Shown one piece after another: positions 35,020 to 40,789 of a stretch of DNA of 40,789 nucleotides (positions are counted from its first letter, which is position 1; every line of letters starts with the position of its first letter). The DNA is from CAZBDV01 sp964490765 (lineage in GTDB: Bacteria > Cloacimonadota > Cloacimonadia > Cloacimonadales > JAJBBL01). The notes under the pieces are model-generated. The model made no database searches. It saw only the letters and a program-made list of their open reading frames with translations, and had not been told where the DNA came from. The position numbers were made by a program, and so were the translations under genes. Location of the stretch: contig CAZBDV010000018.1 of assembly GCA_964490765.1 (NCBI GenBank), positions 1-40,789 on the forward strand, written 5' to 3'.

Positions 35020-35652
35020 ATGATGAAAATAAAAACATTCTTTCTGCTGTTAACAGCAATAGTGATTTTGAGTTGTAGTTCACCTCCTGCAGAACGTAAT
35101 TATTACATTATCGATTATAATCCGGTACCGACAGATACCCGTCTTGTTCTGGATAATCCCTTACCTTACAGGGTTCAGGTACCTGACAGCAGAATATCGA
35201 GAGTTTATGACCGTTCACAAATCGTCTTCCGTTACTCTGCTCACAGAATAGAATATGCATCCCACGACCTCTGGGCAGTCAGACTCTCCAGTGCCATTCC
35301 GGATGTCCTGACAAAACATTTTGCCCGCTACAATACTTTCTCTGTCACTCAGCGCGATTTCCTGACTGAACGGCCCGATTACGAGGTCATAACCAATATC
35401 AACCGGATAGAGATGCTCCGGAGTGAATACTTCCGGGCTGTAAGTATAAGTATGGATATCTATCTGCGGCGTGGACACGATCTGCACTATCTGGTTCAGC
35501 ATTCTTTTGACAGAGAGTATGAAATCTTCAGTGACGAAGTGGAGATCTTTGCTCAGAATCTGAGCAGGATTATCAAAGAGGAGACTGATCTCTTCATCGA
35601 GAAGGTACTCTATCATTTCGAAGTACTGAAAGACGAGGAAGATAGCGATTAG
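35020..35652 (+). CDS. PqiC-like transport auxiliary lipoprotein
   Basis: 210 residues. Signal peptide with lipobox VILSC (Cys ~19) followed by SSPPAERNYYIIDYNP. The sequence then shows PYRVQVPDSRISRVYDRSQIVFR...HRIEYASHDLWAVRLSSAIPDVLTKHF, the pattern of ABC-type transport auxiliary lipoproteins (PqiC/DUF330, LptE-like fold). In PqiABC this protein sits on the outer membrane and meets the MCE tunnel. An AAGGA ribosome site precedes ATG 35020. It lies 40 bases after the MCE gene and 48 bases before the barrel-like gene. Confidence 0.8.
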   Translation: MMKIKTFFLLLTAIVILSCSSPPAERNYYIIDYNPVPTDTRLVLDNPLPYRVQVPDSRISRVYDRSQIVFRYSAHRIEYASHDLWAVRLSSAIPDVLTKHFARYNTFSVTQRDFLTERPDYEVITNINRIEMLRSEYFRAVSISMDIYLRRGHDLHYLVQHSFDREYEIFSDEVEIFAQNLSRIIKEETDLFIEKVLYHFEVLKDEEDSD

Positions 35653-35699
35653 GCCATCTTCTGGGCAAGGTGGTAACGATAAACCTGGAGAGATCTAAT

Positions 35700-37283
35700 A
35701 TGAATTATCGAGCAAGATCACTTGTAAGAATCATAATCCTGAGTCTGATGGTCATGAGTACGTTTACACTAAACGGCCAGACCGAGGAGCAGGTCAACAC
35801 CTGGCTAATGCCATCACCACGCGAACAACTCGATCTGGAGGCCAGGAGAGATTTGGTTGGACTGGGGAGGGTTTTTCTGCCGGCAATGACCTCTTCTGAT
35901 TACGAACCATTTTATCAGGCAATTAGTGTAGATACCGATGAACAACGTTTTGCCCAGATGGGAGTGAGTCTCTATCTCCGCCCCGGTGAATATGTTCTCC
36001 AGTACGGTTCTGGAACCGAGGGGCAGATGATGAGGAAAAATATCACCGTACATAGAGAACATATTCATATAGTAGAACCGGATTGGGCAGGGCTCCGCGT
36101 CAGGCTCATCGATGAAAATCGAAATAGTGTCGATGCTCAGTATGAGCTCTTTGCCATGACCAATGCCGATAGCTACGGATTCGGACTCGGTGCTCAGGAG
36201 GAGTTCGGTGAACAGGTTCAGACCTGGATCCTGAGGCCGGGACGATATAAGATAGTATTGAATAATAAACCTTTTAATACGATTGATGACTTCACGACGG
36301 TCGATCTGACAGAAGCAGAGTTGAAGATTCTGACTATTGTAATCAGTTCCGAGAGCAACTCTCTGATTGGTGCCGGTGTTCTGGAGGGTGTAGAGTACGG
36401 AAGAGAACGGCGCAATTTAAGGCTAACCAGTGCCATTCACGGCAATCTCAATCTGAATATGGATAACTCAGCTGACGAAGAACGGCCAGCAGTCAATCTG
36501 ATCGTAACTACTCAGCTCGATAACCGGCTTATGTATGACAAGTTTCCCTATTTCTATACAATGCATAATCTGACCGATTTCGGGTTGAGTAAGGATAGAG
36601 ATTCCGATCTCCGTGTATCTTCAGATAACTTTCAGATAAAAAATACTTTTGTCTATTATCTCTCGCAGGTAATCGGACTCTATGGAAGACTGGATCTGGA
36701 GACTCACTTCTTCGAGGAACATGAACATTTCGATGACGCAACTGATGTCAGGATAGAGGATAGTGACGGAGAGCTGACCGGTGAGGAGTTGAGTGGAATC
36801 AAGAAATTCCGGACTAATCCCTCTTTCTTCCCACTCTCATTTCGTGAGGGGACAGGTTTCAATATCAGGCCGCTCAACAGGCCTAGATCGACGATAAATC
36901 TGCGACTCGGATTTGGTATGCAGCAGGATGTCAACCGGGATGTCTACCGTTACCTGGGGATGGAGACAGCAGACGGGGAAGAAGAGAGTGAATATGCTCT
37001 CTTCAGAAAAGTCGATTCAAACTATAAGGAGGGTATTGAAGCGTCACTCCTGGCTAATTTCTTCACCACCTATAATATCTCCTATAATACAACACTCGAT
37101 ATCCTTCTGCCCTTTGATAAGAGTGTATCGGAAACGTATAAGTGGGAAAATACCTTTACATTCAGGTTTATCAGACATCTGGCACTCGACTATAAGATCA
37201 ACTTTCATTATGACAAAGACAGGCTCTCCTACACCGAGATTGTGCATAACATCTTTCTTCGCCTGACATATTTTATCTACTGA
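35700..37283 (+). CDS. Outer-membrane barrel-like protein of the Mla-like operon, unknown
   Basis: 527 residues from ATG 35700, chosen for a GGAGAG site seven bases upstream (GTG 35670 would add ten). Not recognised. A signal peptide ends near LNG|QTEEQ. Residues ~60-220 form small beta units (MGVSLYLRPGEYVLQYGSG; RVRLIDENRNSVDAQYELFA; WILRPGRYKIVLNNK) like PEGA or regulatory Ig-like domains. The second half alternates polar and aromatic residues (FPYFYTMHNLTDFG; FVYYLSQVIGLYGRLDLETHFFEE; GFNIRPLNRPRSTINLRLGFGM) and ends YTEIVHNIFLRLTYFIY with a terminal aromatic residue, as in BAM substrates. It stops two bases before the permease gene, so co-expression is near certain. Confidence 0.62.
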   Translation: MNYRARSLVRIIILSLMVMSTFTLNGQTEEQVNTWLMPSPREQLDLEARRDLVGLGRVFLPAMTSSDYEPFYQAISVDTDEQRFAQMGVSLYLRPGEYVLQYGSGTEGQMMRKNITVHREHIHIVEPDWAGLRVRLIDENRNSVDAQYELFAMTNADSYGFGLGAQEEFGEQVQTWILRPGRYKIVLNNKPFNTIDDFTTVDLTEAELKILTIVISSESNSLIGAGVLEGVEYGRERRNLRLTSAIHGNLNLNMDNSADEERPAVNLIVTTQLDNRLMYDKFPYFYTMHNLTDFGLSKDRDSDLRVSSDNFQIKNTFVYYLSQVIGLYGRLDLETHFFEEHEHFDDATDVRIEDSDGELTGEELSGIKKFRTNPSFFPLSFREGTGFNIRPLNRPRSTINLRLGFGMQQDVNRDVYRYLGMETADGEEESEYALFRKVDSNYKEGIEASLLANFFTTYNISYNTTLDILLPFDKSVSETYKWENTFTFRFIRHLALDYKINFHYDKDRLSYTEIVHNIFLRLTYFIY

Positions 37284-37284
37284 T

Positions 37285-38412
37285 ATGGCCAGAAAAAGGG
37301 AAATCACTTCATTAAGATTAAAAAACGGAGTGCTCTATCTCTCCGGTAAGATTACAAAATATACGATTCCAGAGTTATGGGTCGAACAGGAGAGATTTCA
37401 GGAATATGAAGAGGTTGAATCAATCGACCTCTCCGGGGTCGAAGTTCTGGACAGTGCTGGAGTAATATTCATTGAGGGTTTGGTCAGTCGAATCAGAGAA
37501 AACAATCCTGCTTTACTTGAGAAGGCTTCCGAGGAGTTGCTCAGAAACTATTCTGATCAGATCGGTTATTCGCTTAAGATATTCAGCCAGAAAGATCTTC
37601 CGGAAACTGTTGAAAAGGAGAAGACCGGATTTTTCGAGCGTCTGGGTGAGTTATATTTCGAACTCAGAGATGCAATTTACGAGTTATTAGTACTTGCGGC
37701 CGATGTCTTCTACTGGGCAATAGTAGGACTCTATAAAAAGAGGGGTGCCCGTAAAGGCTCTCTGATCCAGCAATCGGTTCTGATAGGTGTCGATGCGGTA
37801 CCAATTATTTTCACCCTCTCTTTTGTTATCGGACTTATCATATCGCTGCAATCAGCAGCACAATTAAGGCTGCTGGGAGCAAACATATTCATTGCTGACC
37901 TTATGTCGATTGCAATGGTAAGAGAGCTGGGGCCTCTCATAACTGCTATAATCATATCTGGCCGCAGTGGTTCATCTATAGCATCGGAGATAGCGACTAT
38001 GAAGGTCACTGAAGAGCTCGATGCCCTGAAGATGATGGCTATCAATCCGATCCGCTATGTAGTGGTTCCCAAATTCTATGCCATTACTATCTGTATGCCA
38101 CTTCTGGTTCTGATATCTATGCTGGTTGGGATAGTTGGTGGTATCATCATCTCGGTAGTTTATCTCAATCTCAGTTTTTCTGCCTTCTATACCCAGATGC
38201 TCAATGCACTGTTTTTCAAGGATTTGGCAATCAGCCTGATAAAGAGTACCTGTTTCGCCTGGGCCATTGTGATAATCGGCAGTTTTTATGGTTTTCGTGT
38301 CGAAGGTGGAGCTGAAGGTGTTGGCAGGGCTACTACCCTTTCGGTAGTTACTTCGATTTTCGCTGTAGTTTTCATTGATGTAATCTTCAGCTTCTTCTAT
38401 CTACCCAAGTAG
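37285..38412 (+). CDS. MlaE permease with fused N-terminal STAS domain
   Basis: 375 residues. The N-terminus (~1-80) is a STAS domain (LKNGVLYLSGKITKYTIPEL, VESIDLSGVEVLDSAGV), doing the work of the separate MlaB protein of E. coli. From ~130 onward lies the MlaE permease: SVLIGVDAVPIIFTLSFVIGLIISLQSA, MVRELGPLITAIIISGRSGSSIASEIATMKVTEELDALKMM. This is the inner-membrane core of a phospholipid transporter. ATG 37285 lies one base after the upstream stop. In many bacteria MlaB and MlaE are encoded apart, so the fusion is of note but known elsewhere. Confidence 0.9.
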   Translation: MARKREITSLRLKNGVLYLSGKITKYTIPELWVEQERFQEYEEVESIDLSGVEVLDSAGVIFIEGLVSRIRENNPALLEKASEELLRNYSDQIGYSLKIFSQKDLPETVEKEKTGFFERLGELYFELRDAIYELLVLAADVFYWAIVGLYKKRGARKGSLIQQSVLIGVDAVPIIFTLSFVIGLIISLQSAAQLRLLGANIFIADLMSIAMVRELGPLITAIIISGRSGSSIASEIATMKVTEELDALKMMAINPIRYVVVPKFYAITICMPLLVLISMLVGIVGGIIISVVYLNLSFSAFYTQMLNALFFKDLAISLIKSTCFAWAIVIIGSFYGFRVEGGAEGVGRATTLSVVTSIFAVVFIDVIFSFFYLPK

Positions 38413-38427
38413 AGATCACTCAGAGTT

Positions 38428-39168
38428 ATGAAAGACGCAATAATAAAGATCAGAAATCTTACCGCCAGGTACGAAGAGGAGACGATTTTAGAGGATATAT
38501 CTGTCGATATCTATCCCCGGGAGGTAACGGTTATTCTCGGGCCAAGCGGGTGTGGGAAGACAACCCTTCTGCGGAATATTCTCCGTCTTAGACAACCAGC
38601 TGAAGGTTTTGTCGAGATCTTTGGCAGGAATATAACAACAATGGAAGAAGCAGAATATGAAGAAATACTGAAGAAGTTCGGCGTTCTATTTCAGAATGGT
38701 GCCCTGCTGAACTCTATAGATCTCTACGAAAATATATCAATACCTTTCGAGCAGCATACGAGGCTGCCACGTGAGATAATCGACAAGAGTATCCAGGTCA
38801 AGCTGGAACTGGTTAACCTTGGTAAAGCTATCTATCTCAAGCCGTCGGAGTTATCGGGCGGTATGAGAAAGAGAGCTGCTCTGGCAAGGGCGATTGCCCT
38901 CGACCCGGAAATCCTCTTCTGTGATGAACCTTCAGCAGGATTAGATCCATTGACAAGTTCTTCCCTCGATGAATTGATTCTCGACTTGAAACGACAACTC
39001 GATATGACGCTGGTGATAGTAACTCACGAACTGGCCAGTATTCACCGGATTGCTGATAAGATAATATATCTTGATAAGGGTAGGATGCTCTTTTACGGTA
39101 CCGTTGCTGAGGCGAAGAAATCCGATGTGGAAGAGGTGAGAGAGTTCTTCCGGGTTGGAGCGTTCTGA
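38428..39168 (+). CDS. MlaF-like ABC transporter ATPase
   Basis: 246 residues. Drives lipid movement through the MlaE-type permease. Walker A GPSGCGKTT (38-46), Q-loop region FGVLFQNGALL, signature LSGGMRKRAALARA, Walker B ILFCDEPSAGLDP and H-loop VTHELASI are all intact. The GMRKR form of the signature and the FQxGALL segment are typical of the MlaF/Ttg2A branch. It starts 15 bases after the permease stop and ends the operon; no clear terminator follows within 155 bases. Confidence 0.93.
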   Translation: MKDAIIKIRNLTARYEEETILEDISVDIYPREVTVILGPSGCGKTTLLRNILRLRQPAEGFVEIFGRNITTMEEAEYEEILKKFGVLFQNGALLNSIDLYENISIPFEQHTRLPREIIDKSIQVKLELVNLGKAIYLKPSELSGGMRKRAALARAIALDPEILFCDEPSAGLDPLTSSSLDELILDLKRQLDMTLVIVTHELASIHRIADKIIYLDKGRMLFYGTVAEAKKSDVEEVREFFRVGAF

Positions 39169-39328
39169 TCCTTTCGGCCCTGTTCAGAGTTCTGATGCAA
39201 TTCGGCCGGGTACTTTTTGATTTTGAGAGATCTGGCCTGATAGTTGGTGTAAATCTCTCTCTGATTTAGCCAGGAGTATGAAATGTTCTTTTCTTCTCAA
39301 ACGTTATGAATGAAAAAAAGGAGTGGAT

Positions 39329-40009
39329 ATGTTTTTCTTCGATTCGACGATAGTTCTTCTTATCCCGGTTCTGATCCTGGCATTCTATGCACAGAGTAAG
39401 GTTAAGGGTAACTATCAAAAATATCGCAAGTATCGGAATTCGGCCAATCTTTCAGGTGCAGAAGTAGCGAGAATGATTCTCGATCGGAACGGGTTGCATG
39501 ATGTGGCAATTCAACCGGTTAAAGGTGAATTAACCGATCATTACGATCCGCGCAAAAAGGTGGTCAGTCTCTCGCAGGATATATATTCGGGAGTTTCCAT
39601 ATCCTCTGCCAGCATAGCAGCTCATGAGGTGGGGCATGCTCTTCAGCACGCTAATAACTATCTCCCCCTGAAAATCAGGTCCAGTATCGTTCCAGCAGCT
39701 AATATCGGGACACAGGCTGCTTTTCCGCTCTTCTTCATCGGGCTGATATTCACTATCCCACAATTGATGGATTTAGGTATCATCTTCTTTGCAGCTGCCT
39801 TCCTCTTTCACGTTGTAACACTCCCTGTAGAGTATAATGCCTCGCAACGGGCAATGGCGGAACTGAATCAGGGAGTTATCTATCACGAGCAGGAGTTGAA
39901 GGGTGTAAAAGCGGTACTTAATGCTGCTGCACTGACCTACGTTGCGGCAACACTGATGGCCCTGGTTAATCTTGTCAGGCTTATACTGATACGCGGCTCG
40001 CGAAGCTGA
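39329..40009 (+). CDS. YugP-type zinc metallopeptidase (membrane)
   Basis: 226 residues. It has a first hydrophobic segment (FFDSTIVLLIPVLILAFYAQ), then the zinc motif HEVGHALQH (His99, Glu100, His103). The preceding segment LNGTE-like region reads LTDHYDPRKKVVSLSQDIYSG, and NASQRAMAEL downstream holds the third ligand region. Two to three later membrane helices complete the YugP/Zn_peptidase_2 pattern. Such proteins are inner-membrane peptidases of unknown substrate. AAAGGAG five bases before ATG 39329 sets the start; a GTG at 39323 would sit inside it. Confidence 0.85.
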   Translation: MFFFDSTIVLLIPVLILAFYAQSKVKGNYQKYRKYRNSANLSGAEVARMILDRNGLHDVAIQPVKGELTDHYDPRKKVVSLSQDIYSGVSISSASIAAHEVGHALQHANNYLPLKIRSSIVPAANIGTQAAFPLFFIGLIFTIPQLMDLGIIFFAAAFLFHVVTLPVEYNASQRAMAELNQGVIYHEQELKGVKAVLNAAALTYVAATLMALVNLVRLILIRGSRS

Positions 40010-40028
40010 GCAATACTACTCTCAAAAT

Positions 40029-40517
40029 ATGAGTGAAATCCCAGTAGATAAGATGAAATTTATTGCAGATACCAATCTTGGCCGGTTGGCAAAATGGCTG
40101 AGATTGATCGGCTATGATACTCTCTGTTATAAAAACATTTCTCTCTTCAATATGAGCAGAATAGCTCGAAAAGAGAGGAGAATCTTTCTGACAAGGAGCC
40201 GGAAGAATGTTCGGTTAAAAATTTTCGAGAATGCGATTCTGATTAACTCTTCTCATATAATCGAACAACTGAAAGAGCTGGCAAGTGAATTCGATATCAT
40301 CCCAGTTGCTCCCTTCTCGAGATGCTCACTCTGCAATCAGAAACTCAACCAAATAGAGAAAGAGAAGATCGAGAACCTCGTTCCCGATTATGTTTACCGG
40401 ACTAATGACAGGTTCATGATCTGTCGTAAATGCGGCCGTGTTTACTGGCCAGGAACGCATAATCAGGCGATAGAAAAAAAGCTGGAAGAGATATTTCCCC
40501 GTAATGTAGAGAAATAA
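40029..40517 (+). CDS. Mut7-C RNAse domain protein with zinc ribbon
   Basis: 162 residues. The start MKFIADTNLGRLAKWLRLIGYDT (from residue 9) is the typical N-terminus of the Mut7-C PIN-like domain, with the acidic Asp14-type residues. A zinc ribbon follows: CSLCNQKLNQ ... MICRKCGRVYWPGTH, two CxxC pairs. Predicted to act on RNA, unproven. ATG 40053 (MKFIAD) matches homologues better than ATG 40029 and has a GATAAG before it; the longer form is listed. It starts 19 bases after the peptidase stop. Its end faces the ferredoxin terminator. Confidence 0.85.
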   Translation: MSEIPVDKMKFIADTNLGRLAKWLRLIGYDTLCYKNISLFNMSRIARKERRIFLTRSRKNVRLKIFENAILINSSHIIEQLKELASEFDIIPVAPFSRCSLCNQKLNQIEKEKIENLVPDYVYRTNDRFMICRKCGRVYWPGTHNQAIEKKLEEIFPRNVEK

Positions 40518-40539
40518 AAACCGGCACCTATAGTGCCGG
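40514..40539 (-). terminator. Intrinsic terminator of the ferredoxin gene
   Basis: CCGGCAC (40521-40527) and GTGCCGG (40533-40539) form a perfect 7-pair stem with a 5-base loop. On the minus strand it runs into a T-rich tract (40514-40520, TTTTTAT). This suits the leftward ferredoxin gene. On the plus strand no T-run follows. Confidence 0.75.
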
Positions 40540-40544
40540 CTAAA

Positions 40545-40560
40545 AGGCATTATACTGCCT
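40545..40560 (-). terminator. Second hairpin in tandem with the ferredoxin terminator
   Basis: AGGCA (40545-40549) and TGCCT (40556-40560) form a 5-pair stem with a 6-base loop, followed on the minus strand by TTTTA. It is met first by leftward transcription, 29 bases after the ferredoxin stop. Weaker than the next hairpin. Confidence 0.4.
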
Positions 40561-40588
40561 GTAAAAGAGGGCTGTTGACCTCAAATCA

Positions 40589-40759
40589 TTATAATTTGAT
40601 AGCCTCTACGGGACAAGCAGAGATACAGTTACCGCAATCTATACAGGTTTCGGGATCTACTACTGCTTTATCGTTCTCCATTCTCAGTGCGTTAACAGGG
40701 CAAGTATCAACACAAGCACCACAGCCTATACAAGTTTCAGCGTCAATTTTTACTGCCAT
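40589..40759 (-). CDS. Ferredoxin with two [4Fe-4S] clusters
   Basis: 56 residues, found by reading the minus strand because it is too short for usual ORF cut-offs. Two complete motifs are present: CIGCGACVDTCP (Cys10, 13, 16, 20) and CIDCGNCISACP (Cys39, 42, 45, 49). This is the small clostridial-type electron carrier of anaerobes. The start ATG 40759 has an AAGGAGG site seven bases upstream and the stop is TAA 40589-40591. It is not in an operon with the Mut7-C gene, which runs the other way. Confidence 0.97.
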   Translation of the reverse strand: MAVKIDAETCIGCGACVDTCPVNALRMENDKAVVDPETCIDCGNCISACPVEAIKL

Positions 40760-40789
40760 AATACGCCTCCTTATCTTTGTCTGATGTCA

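Overview
The window most resembles an anaerobic member of the FCB group, with Candidatus Cloacimonadota the best guess. This is inferred from gene content, not from a search. The pointers are a lysine-fermentation block (kdd, kamA, a small P-loop protein and a MutS-like ATPase), a secreted protein ending in a type IX-style sorting domain, a PorV/PorQ-like barrel, a DUF5683-like protein and a two-cluster ferredoxin. Envelope genes are of Gram-negative type (MsbA-like, Mla-like, lipoproteins, barrels). I see no rRNA, tRNA, CRISPR array or insertion sequence.

Layout. 1-6817 (+): the 3' end of mfd, an MsbA-like ABC exporter, pyrG, a flavin reductase and a YbdG-type MscS channel. 6851-18422 (-): a long co-directional run reading wecA-like transferase, metallo-beta-lactamase (MBL) hydrolase, TPR lipoprotein, DUF5683-like protein, small lipoprotein, uvrD/pcrA, PorV-like barrel, dxr and comEC. 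18648-22347 (+): a sorting-domain protein, obg and dprA. 22355-28187 (-): dinB, HU with a clear terminator, then the classic rpmH-rnpA-yidD-yidC-jag cluster followed by an MBL hydrolase. 28188-28724: the only long gene-free stretch, holding a perfect 52-bp palindrome. 28725-34040 (+): kdd-kamA-kamB-kamC. 34126-39168 (+): an MCE/Mla-type lipid-transport operon. 39329-40517 (+): a YugP-type peptidase and a Mut7-C protein. 40589-40759 (-): a ferredoxin too short for usual ORF cut-offs.

How the genes work together. Kdd and KamA are two steps of lysine fermentation to acetate and butyrate. KamB and KamC are the two companion genes that usually sit between kamA and the B12-dependent mutase genes kamDE, yet kamDE are absent here and a lipid-transport operon follows instead. 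That operon encodes a substrate-binding MCE protein, a lipoprotein, an unrecognised protein that looks like an outer-membrane barrel, a permease fused to a STAS domain, and an ATPase. Together they could span the envelope. ComEC and DprA both occur, so DNA uptake is plausible. The PorV-like protein and the sorting-domain protein fit a type IX secretion system whose core lies elsewhere.

The most rewarding targets are the barrel-containing Mla operon, the kamB/kamC pair separated from kamDE, and the palindrome at the rpmH/kdd strand switch.
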